DNA of 14,528 bases from Anaerolineaceae bacterium. Lineage in GTDB: Bacteria > Chloroflexota > Anaerolineae > Anaerolineales > Anaerolineaceae. Within the stretch, counting starts at the first letter, position 1; each line of letters begins with the position of its first letter. The position numbers were made by a program, and so were the translations under genes. Below, in pieces: positions 5,594 to 13,064 of the stretch. A model generated the notes under the pieces. That model searched no databases. It saw only the letters and a list, made by a program, of their open reading frames with translations, and was not told where the DNA came from. The stretch is from NCBI GenBank assembly GCA_028714615.1, contig JAQTMA010000053.1:1-14528 (forward strand), written 5' to 3'.

Positions 5594-8285
5594 ATGCTCC
5601 ATCGATTATGATGTCAAATTCTCCTGACCGGATTGCGATGGATTCGCTGACCTCGATATCATACTGGAAACGATGGCGTAAGATCACCTGGATGTATCGC
5701 AGGGTTTTGGATAGCTGTGCTGGTAGTGTGGGGTCAGTTAACAAGCTATCCAGGGCTGCGAGCTGCGGTAAAGTCGCTGAACCCATCGGACGGGAAATGA
5801 CGAGCGGAATATCGAGAACGCGCAAATCCCAAAGGGTTAACTTTGAAGCAGAATCGCCGACAGCCATGAAAGCCCCATTAGAGGATAGACTCAATGTCGT
5901 CAGGCGTTCTACTGGAACTGATACCCGCCCAATGGTATGCTGGCTTGTCCAATCAGTAAAATGGATACCTCCTTCTGATCCGGCGCTGACCAGCACAGAA
6001 CGTCCGGAGACCATCGCAAGACCCTGGATGACACCTGTGTGTTGTGTCAACGGTATACGTCCCGCAGAGAGTCGGTTGGCGCGGGGCTCATAACTGATCA
6101 CCTGGCCATTATTCTGCCCGACAAGCAACCGCTTGCTAGCTGGTGTAAACAATGCGCAATGCGCCATACTCGCATGGGTTTCAGATAAATGACTTCGACG
6201 AAAATGGAATGGTGAAAAGGGTTGGATTTCGAGCGTAGGCAAACTGACCAGAGTGATGGATTTGTGGAGTAAGGCCAGGGTGTGACCTTCGGCAGAGATA
6301 CAAACTGAACGAGGCCAGAAGTGGAACGTCTTCTCTACAAATACCTGTTGCGAGGAGATATCCCAAACGCGGACGAGTTGGTCCCGACCGGTTGATAGGA
6401 TGCGACCAGGACCTGCGGCGATCAGAGCAGTAACTGCACCTCGGTGACTGCCAAAATATGTTAAACGGTTGTTTGACCAGAGATAAATGCCACAGGGCGT
6501 GCTTGTCAGCGAGCGTTCCCCGGCGAACAAGTCTCCATTTTGCGTATAGGTAAGGGTTCCCACTGAGTGAGCGAAGCCTTTAATGGATTGAGCAAGCTGC
6601 CCTTGGTGGTAATTCCATATTGCAACTTTTCCCAAGCTGGATGCAATAGCGATTTCACTGCCGCTCGGGGCGAACGCGATCGCATTGATGCGTCCGCTTA
6701 TCCGGATTGTTGCGCGCAAGACTGCAGGTGGCAATAGACCCTCAACACTGGAATTGTCATCGCGGAGTAAACCGGAAACCAATTCAGACAGTGTATGAAA
6801 AAGGATCAGGTCATCACTTGCCGCTGGTTGCCAGCCCGACGAGGTAAGGATTCGTAAAATTTGGACGCTCCAGCGAAACGGCAGAAGCAAGGCAAGCTTC
6901 CATAGGCGAGACCACTCGTGGTTTGTGGCGAGCATGGTGGTGAGAATCTCTGTTTCCTCGTTCCCCAGTTCCTCTGCACGTGAGTGGAAATTCCCACCAG
7001 CTACGACTGATAGGAAATCCGTGCGGCCAGCGTGTTGGAGAGAAGCCAATACGCGTTTTTTCAATTCTGGCGCAGCACCTGCATAGAGGGTCGAAAGCAA
7101 GCCTCGGTCGAAATCCAGAGTATCGTATTTCTGCCACTGTCCGGTTAGGAAAAGAAACAAAGCTCGTTCTCCAGGATCCTCCGGTTCATAGCGAGCCTGG
7201 ATGGCTGCCAGCTCTGCCTGTGGATCTCCGCTCTGGATCACCAGGCGGCATAAGGCATCTTGAGTTTCCGGGTTGCGCAATCTCTGCAAGGCAATTTGCG
7301 CCCCGGAAGCAATCTGTCCATCCCGATCTTGGGCTGCATTTACCAATGCATCGATATTTTCGGCGGGCAAGTATTCCAATAATGTGTTTCGTCCGGTCTT
7401 GAGGGCGCTTAAAACCCTGACCTCAACCGGTGTCTGCGCGACATATCCCACCTGGAGCAGAATTTCTTGCAACTCAACCGAGCGAGTCTTCGCCCAGAAA
7501 GTACAGAAAGCATCAACGGCCAATGTGTCTTGAAGGGAGAGCAAGCATTCTCGCGCCCGTTCTGCCCGAGGAAGGTCATCCGAACGCAAGGCGGAGATTA
7601 AAGCTTCCACTCCCTCGGCGCCCGTCGACAAGGCAATATCGCTGTGCCCGGCTTGCAATGCGCTCAAAACCCGGATCGGGACAGGCGTACGAGCAATGTA
7701 ATCGTGAGCGGCGATGAGTTCTCCCAAATAAGCATTGCCCGTTTGCACCCAATATGTACAGAGCGTATCGACGATTTCAGGAGACGCGAGCCTATCCATA
7801 CAAGTGTGCGCCGGGATAGACAGGCGAGTATCCAGCTCGCTACATGCCTCGAAGAGTGGGGGAAAAACATCCGCTCTCCCATGAATTAAACCATCGGATT
7901 GGTTCAGTAGAAGCAGCGAATAGACCCGGGCGTCAGGCGGCTGGTGAGCTGCCTGGCCTTTGCTGAGGAGAATATCCAACAAATCCGGATTGCGATTCTG
8001 CACCCATGTGTCCCAGCTAGCATCCAGGCAAGGCTGGGCGTTCAGGTGCAGGATCGTATTCGAAGCGATCTCACGCACATGGGGGTCCAGGTGTGAGCTC
8101 AACGCCAGGGCCAGGATGCGGGTAGACGGTGCACTACCCTGCATGGCGGCCTGCGAGAGTTGGCTGGCTGCCGATAGGCGCAACCAACCCCCAACCACCG
8201 GGAAGCGGTTCCAGAGCTGGCGAGACCTGCGTTGTAAAATAGGACCTTCTTTGGTCTGATGGGGAATTTTTACTGGATATTTCAC
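5586..8285 (-). CDS. HEAT-like repeat / seven-bladed WD40 protein, first copy
   Basis: An 899-residue protein. Residues about 50-360 are alpha-helical repeats of HEAT character, including two similar units, VQTGNAYLGELIAAHDYIAR and AKTRSVELQEILLQVGYVAQ, each followed by TPVxxRVLSALxxG. Residues 373-410 carry the RALFLFLTGQWQKYDTLDF motif shared with the second copy. Seven degenerate WD40 blades span about 533-821 (KVAIWNY, CGIYLWS, VRVWDI, LTLWDL among blade ends). The C-terminal tail has HRFQYDIEVSE and GEFDIII. The GTG start overlaps the AAA+ stop codon as GTGA without a visible Shine-Dalgarno, indicating translational coupling to the ATPase gene. No catalytic motif, membrane segment or NACHT-type P-loop was found. 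It probably acts as a cytosolic scaffold or substrate adaptor for the AAA+ and Hsp70-like ATPases; this role is inferred. Confidence 0.88.
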   Translation of the reverse strand: MKYPVKIPHQTKEGPILQRRSRQLWNRFPVVGGWLRLSAASQLSQAAMQGSAPSTRILALALSSHLDPHVREIASNTILHLNAQPCLDASWDTWVQNRNPDLLDILLSKGQAAHQPPDARVYSLLLLNQSDGLIHGRADVFPPLFEACSELDTRLSIPAHTCMDRLASPEIVDTLCTYWVQTGNAYLGELIAAHDYIARTPVPIRVLSALQAGHSDIALSTGAEGVEALISALRSDDLPRAERARECLLSLQDTLAVDAFCTFWAKTRSVELQEILLQVGYVAQTPVEVRVLSALKTGRNTLLEYLPAENIDALVNAAQDRDGQIASGAQIALQRLRNPETQDALCRLVIQSGDPQAELAAIQARYEPEDPGERALFLFLTGQWQKYDTLDFDRGLLSTLYAGAAPELKKRVLASLQHAGRTDFLSVVAGGNFHSRAEELGNEETEILTTMLATNHEWSRLWKLALLLPFRWSVQILRILTSSGWQPAASDDLILFHTLSELVSGLLRDDNSSVEGLLPPAVLRATIRISGRINAIAFAPSGSEIAIASSLGKVAIWNYHQGQLAQSIKGFAHSVGTLTYTQNGDLFAGERSLTSTPCGIYLWSNNRLTYFGSHRGAVTALIAAGPGRILSTGRDQLVRVWDISSQQVFVEKTFHFWPRSVCISAEGHTLALLHKSITLVSLPTLEIQPFSPFHFRRSHLSETHASMAHCALFTPASKRLLVGQNNGQVISYEPRANRLSAGRIPLTQHTGVIQGLAMVSGRSVLVSAGSEGGIHFTDWTSQHTIGRVSVPVERLTTLSLSSNGAFMAVGDSASKLTLWDLRVLDIPLVISRPMGSATLPQLAALDSLLTDPTLPAQLSKTLRYIQVILRHRFQYDIEVSESIAIRSGEFDIIIDGALS

Positions 8286-9823
8286 GGGTGAAGTTTGGGT
8301 TCGCTGCGCTTGATTTGTAGTGGAACGAACTGCTGCTCAGCTTCGCGTGTCTCCTGAAAGGAGGCGGATTGGGCGCGGCCTTCGGTTAACCAATTTCGCA
8401 GGGAGCTGACTGTTTCACGTTGTGAAACGGAGAGAGGGACTTGCCGACCTAAGGCGCTCAGGATATCCTCAGTCGTAAATTCACGCCCAGCATCGAAACC
8501 CAGGTACATGGCGTCTATGATAGCTTGTTCCAACTCGGATCCTACGTACCCTTCGGACTGGTGTGCGAGCAGCTCTACATTGTAATCCTGAGCGAGGCGT
8601 TGGCGCTTGCGTAAGTGAACTGCCAAGATCTCCATACGCTCATCCAGGGTGGGGAGGTCGAGAAAGAAGATCTCATCAAAACGTCCTTTGCGCAGCAACT
8701 CGGCGGGCAAGCTGGTGATGTCATTTGCGGTAGCGACTACAAAGCAAGGTGCAGTTTTTTCCTGCATCCAGGTCAAAAGGGTGCCGAATACACGGGTACT
8801 GGTACCGCTATCCAGGCCGCCATGAGCCAGGGCTTTTTCGATCTCGTCGATCCAAACAATGCAAGGAGCCACTGTTTCCGCCACCCGTAAGGCGCGCCGG
8901 GCGCGTTCCTCTGATTCACCTACCAGGCTGCCAAAGAGAGCGCCAACGTCCAGGCGTAATAGGGGGAGGCGCCATAATCCACCGATCATCTTAGCAGTCA
9001 GGCTTTTCCCGGTTCCAGGAATACCAATGAGAGCGATACCTTTGGGAGATGGCAAACCATATTGGCGGGCTTCCTGGGTAAATGCTCGTTCGCGCAACCG
9101 TAGCCAGTGTTTTAACACTCCCAGCCCACCCACATTATCGGGGGTTTCAGTTACCGGATAGAACTCCAACGCTTCAGATTCCCGGATGATTTGCTTTTTC
9201 TCTTCTGTCACCAGGTCGATATCACGGTCATCCAAGACACCATCGCTTACTATCGCTTTGGCAAAGACGCGTTGCGCTTGAGCTGTTGTTAGGCCGAGCG
9301 CAGCTTGGATCAGCTTTTCGCGCCCTAAAGGGGTAAGGGTGACCTTAACCCCAGGGGTTTGAGTCAAGCGTTCAAGAACTTGTTCCAGTTCCATGACGGT
9401 CGGAGCTGGGTATTCAATCACTACAACCTCATCGCGTAATTCATCCGGAACTTGGGAAGGCGGGGCGGTAATTAAAATCGATTTTTTCGTGAATTTGAGG
9501 CGTTGAGCTAGATTACGTAGTTTTCGCTTCACCTGTGGATTGTTCCAGGCTTCGTGAAAATCCTTGAGAATAAAAAGCGGGCTATTGTCACTCTTATCGA
9601 TTTGTTCCAGCGCGGTAAGAGCATCTCGGGCTGTCGGAAGCGGGAAAGCTGCGGTAGTAAGCCACAAGAAGCCATCTGCTGCATCCCAGGTCAGGCAAGG
9701 GCGTTGAGTATGTTCACAAACTTGTTTGATCTGTTGGATGGCGCGCTCTTCCTCCATCGTAACGAGGAATATCAGGGTAAACCTGGCACGCAGATAGGTG
9801 TCTAGCTCTTCTTCAAAACGCAT
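8282..9823 (-). CDS. Ycf46-type AAA+ ATPase
   Basis: A 513-residue AAA+ protein (numbered from ATG 9823). The N-terminal 150 residues ([49 protein letters not shown]) match the Ycf46 N-domain and look like a degenerate P-loop fold. The AAA module has Walker A GIPGTGKS (267-274), Walker [10 protein letters not shown] (322-330), sensor-1 VATAND, a second-region motif RKGRFDE (378-384) and the sensor-2 helix [11 protein letters not shown] (425-435). [14 protein letters not shown] forms the usual pore/assembly loop. Ycf46 is conserved in red-algal plastids and cyanobacteria, and its molecular target is unresolved. ATG at 9823 is preferred for the family start MRFEEEL and a GAAAGG 12 nt upstream; TTG at 9853 is possible. 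It likely powers remodelling of a protein partner encoded in the same operon. Confidence 0.92.
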   Translation of the reverse strand: MRFEEELDTYLRARFTLIFLVTMEEERAIQQIKQVCEHTQRPCLTWDAADGFLWLTTAAFPLPTARDALTALEQIDKSDNSPLFILKDFHEAWNNPQVKRKLRNLAQRLKFTKKSILITAPPSQVPDELRDEVVVIEYPAPTVMELEQVLERLTQTPGVKVTLTPLGREKLIQAALGLTTAQAQRVFAKAIVSDGVLDDRDIDLVTEEKKQIIRESEALEFYPVTETPDNVGGLGVLKHWLRLRERAFTQEARQYGLPSPKGIALIGIPGTGKSLTAKMIGGLWRLPLLRLDVGALFGSLVGESEERARRALRVAETVAPCIVWIDEIEKALAHGGLDSGTSTRVFGTLLTWMQEKTAPCFVVATANDITSLPAELLRKGRFDEIFFLDLPTLDERMEILAVHLRKRQRLAQDYNVELLAHQSEGYVGSELEQAIIDAMYLGFDAGREFTTEDILSALGRQVPLSVSQRETVSSLRNWLTEGRAQSASFQETREAEQQFVPLQIKRSEPKLHP

Positions 9824-9869
9824 GAAACGCGATTGCCTTTCTACCGAAGCCAATCATCAATAATACTTC

Positions 9870-9887
9870 GCATAGGATACTCTATGC
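9870..9887. other. Short inverted repeat upstream of the AAA+ gene
   Basis: GCATAG (9870-9875) and CTATGC (9882-9887) are perfect 6-bp arms around 6 nt, in the 78-nt gap between the PH-SHOCT stop and the AAA+ ATG. A TATAAT occurs on the minus strand at 9906-9901 but has no matching -35 box. This could be an operator or a weak hairpin; support is slight. Confidence 0.25.
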
Positions 9888-9901
9888 AGATAAATAATCG
9901 A

Positions 9902-10543
9902 TTATATCTTCGAAAGTAATGCGGACTTTTTTACCTGGAACTCTTCTTCGCTGATTACACCTTTCTGGCGAAGGTGATCGAGCTCTTCCAACAAGGAAGG
10001 GACGTCATCTGAACTTTGGGGTGTAGATCGTAGGGGAGCCTGGTCATGATCCAATCCAAGGTTCTCTTTCGCGTTGAGCATCGCTGTCTTGAACTGAATG
10101 GGATTTCCAATTCGATGAAATTGGTTGACCCCCAGTTCGGAGGCGGTCAATATCTCAATGTCACCGTAATTGAATACCCGACCAAGCATCGATTGGCTCA
10201 ATTTAACATCGTTGACTTTTTCCAGTGACGAGTCGGTGACATTCTTGTTCAATACACCTGCGATCTGCATGACACGCCGGTTGGTGATGATATATTCTTT
10301 ATTCGCCCAGTTCAGATAATCTTGGAGAAGCCCGGTCCCTGGGATAAGCAGGAGGATCAAACCGAGCCAGGTGAATGGGGATATCAGCACTAGGCTTTGG
10401 ATGATCACTACTGCAGCGATGATTGCCGCCGCAAAGACCAGCTCAAACACGATGGAGCGAAAAAAGACAAACCAGTGTTGGTGGGCAACATGAATAACTT
10501 GTTCGCGATCACCAAGCATACTCTGTACGTAGTGGTTGACCAT
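9902..10543 (-). CDS. Membrane PH-domain (bPH2-type) protein with C-terminal SHOCT
   Basis: A 213-residue protein. Two hydrophobic helices (about 27-50 and 55-73) form a hairpin in the membrane. A bacterial PH-like domain follows at about 83-155 (KEYIITNRRVMQIAGVLNK, SLEKVNDVKLSQSMLGRVFNYGDIEI). After a linker comes a SHOCT motif at about 183-213 (LLEELDHLRQKGVISEEEFQVKKSALL). There is no cleavable signal peptide. In the family, bPH2 domains sit at the membrane and SHOCT segments are short helical pairs thought to mediate oligomerisation or protein contacts. ATG 10543 has AGGGAG 8 nt upstream. It is the first gene after the predicted operon promoter, 78 nt before the AAA+ gene; whether it belongs functionally with the downstream cluster is uncertain. 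Confidence 0.88.
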   Translation of the reverse strand: MVNHYVQSMLGDREQVIHVAHQHWFVFFRSIVFELVFAAAIIAAVVIIQSLVLISPFTWLGLILLLIPGTGLLQDYLNWANKEYIITNRRVMQIAGVLNKNVTDSSLEKVNDVKLSQSMLGRVFNYGDIEILTASELGVNQFHRIGNPIQFKTAMLNAKENLGLDHDQAPLRSTPQSSDDVPSLLEELDHLRQKGVISEEEFQVKKSALLSKI

Positions 10544-10598
10544 CGGGCTCTCTCCCTGAACGATCTCGAATCCATGCCTAAAGGTATACGATATTCAG

Positions 10599-10607
10599 AT
10601 TATAGCA
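10599..10607 (-). promoter_or_regulatory. Extended -10 promoter of the minus-strand gene cluster
   Basis: The minus strand reads TGCTATAAT (10607-10599), a perfect extended -10. A TTGACT lies only 12 nt upstream of the hexamer, too close for a normal -35, so activity would rest on the extended element or an activator. Transcription would begin near 10592, about 50 nt before the PH-SHOCT start, and could cover the whole cluster to the left edge. Confidence 0.5.
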
Positions 10608-10691
10608 TCAGATGGAAGTCAAGCAGGCAAAAAGCATGATCTCTGGCTGGTAGCTAGTGGTTTTCATTGCATCTATTCGCGAGAATCTCAA

Positions 10692-10700
10692 TGCTATAAT
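10692..10700 (+). promoter_or_regulatory. Extended -10 promoter of the AOR gene
   Basis: The plus strand reads TGCTATAAT at 10692-10700, a perfect extended -10. There is no consensus -35 at 17 nt (TCTATT); TTGCAT lies 22 nt upstream. A start near 10707 would give a leader of about 80 nt before the AOR ATG. Confidence 0.5.
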
Positions 10701-10786
10701 CATCATATGCCCTCAAGAGCATCCATTAGCGGATTAGATATACATTCCGCAGTTATTCAATCTGATTTCTTTTCAGGAGAACAAAT

Positions 10787-12976
10787 ATGATGGAGTTAAC
10801 TTCCCAGGCAATCAAGGCTGCCCATCGTGTGCTGGCTGAGTTCCGTTATGACCTCCAGCCGGTATTGCGCGGCTATGCTGGACGGACTTTATATATCAAT
10901 TTATCCGACCACACTATCCTTAGCCGGGTGGTTACGCAAGAAATGAAGGATACCTTTACCGGAGGTCGTGGTTTTGCTCTGTGGCTGTTATGGAATGCCG
11001 TCAACGGGAAAACACGTTGGGATGACCCTGAGAATGAGATCGTTATCTCCTGTGGTGTTATCGGAGGCATCACCAACTATCCAGGTACTGGAAAGGCGAT
11101 TACAGTAACGATCTCGCCATTGACACATTCGATAAGCGATAGCAACGGTGGAGGATATTTTGGCCCATATATAAAGTTTGCTGGCTGGGATGCGCTGGAA
11201 ATCCAAGGGAAATCAGACAAAGAAATCATCATTTTCATCGACGGCGACCGTGGCGTGGTAACCATCGAAGAGGCGCCACTCGAAGCGATTGATACACACC
11301 TCGTCTCCCGCCAGTTGACAGAAATGTATGCTGATAGTGAACGCGACAAGCGGAATGTTTCCGTTATCTCTGCCGGGCAGGCGGCTGATCATATTCCCAT
11401 GTGCGGGCTCAACTTAAGTTATTATGATCCACGCCGCCAGGAGATTCGTATTAAGCAATGCGCCAGAGGGGGGCAAGGCCGGGTGTTGCGCGATAAGAAA
11501 ATAAAAGCCGTGGTAGTTCGCTACTCTGGTTTGAATGCGAACAGCAACGGCGTCGCCGATATGGCGTTGTTACGTAAAGCCGGGCAGCGCATCAACAAAG
11601 AGATCACTGATTTCGACGCCAGCCAGAATGATATGCGGCATACTGGCACACCATACCTGGTTGAGATTATGAATCGGTTCGACCTGCTTCCTGTCCAAAA
11701 CTTCCGCTTTGGTTCTGATTCGGAATCCTCGAAAATCAACGGAAGCCTGTGGAAGCAAATGTTCGATACCAGCGCCCCGGATGGTTGTTGGTACGGCTGT
11801 CAGATGGCTTGCGCACATGCAGTGCCGCACTTTCATCTAAAAACTGGTCCTTATCAGAGCCAGGTGGTGTTGGTGGACGGTCCTGAATACGAAACATTGG
11901 GGGCAATTGGTTCGAATTGCGCAATCTGGGATCCGGAAGCTGTACTGGAGATCAATTTCTATTGTGATACCTACGGGATCGATACCATCTCACTCGGTAA
12001 TTCCCTGGCTTTTGCAATGGAATGCTTCGAGTATGGCATTCTCAATCAAGAGCGCACAGGTGGGATCAAACTGACCTGGGGTAACAGCGAAGCCGTTCTT
12101 GATCTGATCCACCAGATGGCGCGCGGCGAAGGCTTTGGGTTGGTGATTGGTCAAGGGGTACGCTCCATGAAAAAGATCTTCGTTGAGCAATTCGGCGCCG
12201 ATCCCCATTTGCTTTCGGATATCGGCATGGAGATGAAAGGCCTCGAGGTTTCTGAGTATATGACCAAGGAATCGCTGGCACAACAAGGTGGCTATGCGTT
12301 AGCTTCAAAAGGAGCGCAACACGATGAGGCCTGGTTAATCTTCATGGAACTGGTGCATAAACAGCTTCCAACCTTCGAGGCGAAAGCAGAAGCGCTTTAT
12401 TTCTTCCCGATTTGGCGTACCTGGTTTAGCTTGCAAGGGTTGTGTAAACTCCCCTGGAATGACATTATCCCGGTTAGTAATAAGACAGCAGCCGAGCCCG
12501 CCAAAGTTCCGGAACACATCGAGAATTATTGTTGGCTGTACGAAGGCGTTACCGGCACACCGGTTACGCTCGATGAGCTGATGTCCCAATCGGAGAAGGT
12601 TTACAATTTCCAGCGCATCTTCAACCTGCGGATGGGGTTTGGGAAGCGCGAGAACGATTACCCCCCATACCGAGCAATGGGACCTGTGACAGCCCTTGAG
12701 TACGAATCACGCAGCGAGCGGTACGATAACTCCCTACGCAATGACCTTGGTTTGGAGCCAGAGAAGATGGCTCTTGTAGATAAGATGGCGGCCTTACGAC
12801 AATACCGTGAAAGCCGATATGAGCACTTGGTTGACGCAGTCTATTCGCGTAGGGGATGGACGAAACAAGGCATTCCTACCCTGGATACAGCTCACCGCCT
12901 GGGGATCGATTTTCCCGACGTTGTAGAGTTAATCACAGAAAACACTCGAACTGGGCTTGACTGCAAAGATCTCTGA
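10787..12976 (+). CDS. Aldehyde:ferredoxin oxidoreductase family tungsto/molybdoenzyme
   Basis: A 729-residue cytosolic protein of the AOR family, which oxidises aldehydes to carboxylates with ferredoxin, or runs related reactions, using W- or Mo-bis-pyranopterin and one 4Fe-4S cluster. The N-domain is clear: GYAGRTLYINLS (29-40), TGGRGFALWLLW, a GPYIKFAGWDALEIQGKS stretch. Cluster cysteines are Cys334, Cys338, Cys342 (CWYGCQMAC) and probably Cys553 (GLCKLPW). GPEYETLGAIGSNC and KGAQHDEAW carry the Glu and His expected near the active site. DTYGIDT (394-400) fits the pterin-binding DxxGLD; the second copy reads SLQGLCK, with Ser for Asp. It is longer than the roughly 600-residue P. furiosus enzyme, with a helical N-terminal extension of about 27 residues. 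AGGAG lies 7 nt before the ATG. No electron-transfer or MoaD-like partner is in the window; the substrate cannot be told. Confidence 0.93.
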   Translation: MMELTSQAIKAAHRVLAEFRYDLQPVLRGYAGRTLYINLSDHTILSRVVTQEMKDTFTGGRGFALWLLWNAVNGKTRWDDPENEIVISCGVIGGITNYPGTGKAITVTISPLTHSISDSNGGGYFGPYIKFAGWDALEIQGKSDKEIIIFIDGDRGVVTIEEAPLEAIDTHLVSRQLTEMYADSERDKRNVSVISAGQAADHIPMCGLNLSYYDPRRQEIRIKQCARGGQGRVLRDKKIKAVVVRYSGLNANSNGVADMALLRKAGQRINKEITDFDASQNDMRHTGTPYLVEIMNRFDLLPVQNFRFGSDSESSKINGSLWKQMFDTSAPDGCWYGCQMACAHAVPHFHLKTGPYQSQVVLVDGPEYETLGAIGSNCAIWDPEAVLEINFYCDTYGIDTISLGNSLAFAMECFEYGILNQERTGGIKLTWGNSEAVLDLIHQMARGEGFGLVIGQGVRSMKKIFVEQFGADPHLLSDIGMEMKGLEVSEYMTKESLAQQGGYALASKGAQHDEAWLIFMELVHKQLPTFEAKAEALYFFPIWRTWFSLQGLCKLPWNDIIPVSNKTAAEPAKVPEHIENYCWLYEGVTGTPVTLDELMSQSEKVYNFQRIFNLRMGFGKRENDYPPYRAMGPVTALEYESRSERYDNSLRNDLGLEPEKMALVDKMAALRQYRESRYEHLVDAVYSRRGWTKQGIPTLDTAHRLGIDFPDVVELITENTRTGLDCKDL

Positions 12977-12988
12977 GAATTCAAATCA

Positions 12989-13026
12989 TGAGAAAACAGA
13001 GCTGAAAGGGTCGCTCTGTTTTCTCA
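12989..13026. terminator. Bidirectional terminator hairpin between convergent genes
   Basis: TGAGAAAACAGAGC (12989-13002) and GCTCTGTTTTCTCA (13013-13026) are perfect 14-bp arms around a 10-nt loop. The A-tract and T-tract lie within the outer arms, so the GC-richer inner stem is followed by T-rich sequence on both strands. It starts 12 nt after the AOR stop and ends 38 nt from the stop of the convergent secreted-protein gene, so it should serve both. Confidence 0.8.
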
Positions 13027-13064
13027 CGGTTACTCCTGAGACGAATGAATTGAGGGTTCCTTTA

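Larger units (their letters stand above)
10598..10701. repeat. 11-bp inverted pair spanning the divergent promoters
   Basis: GATTATAGCAT (10598-10608) is the exact reverse complement of ATGCTATAATC (10691-10701). Each copy contains the extended -10 of one of the two divergent promoters, with 82 bp between them. The remaining intergenic sequence (10544-10786) holds ribosome binding sites and nothing else I recognise. Confidence 0.6.

Noticed and set aside
394..8285. WD40 proteins as NACHT/STAND-type defence proteins
   Set aside because: Neither has a Walker A/B NTPase module or an effector domain; the helical N-termini lack a P-loop.
9824..9853. TTG at 9853 as start of the AAA+ protein
   Set aside because: No ribosome site precedes it, and the family N-terminus MRFEEEL begins at ATG 9823. 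Not excluded.
12977..13064. Possible small gene or riboswitch between AOR and the secreted-protein gene
   Set aside because: The stretch is accounted for by the 14-bp-arm terminator and the two gene ends.
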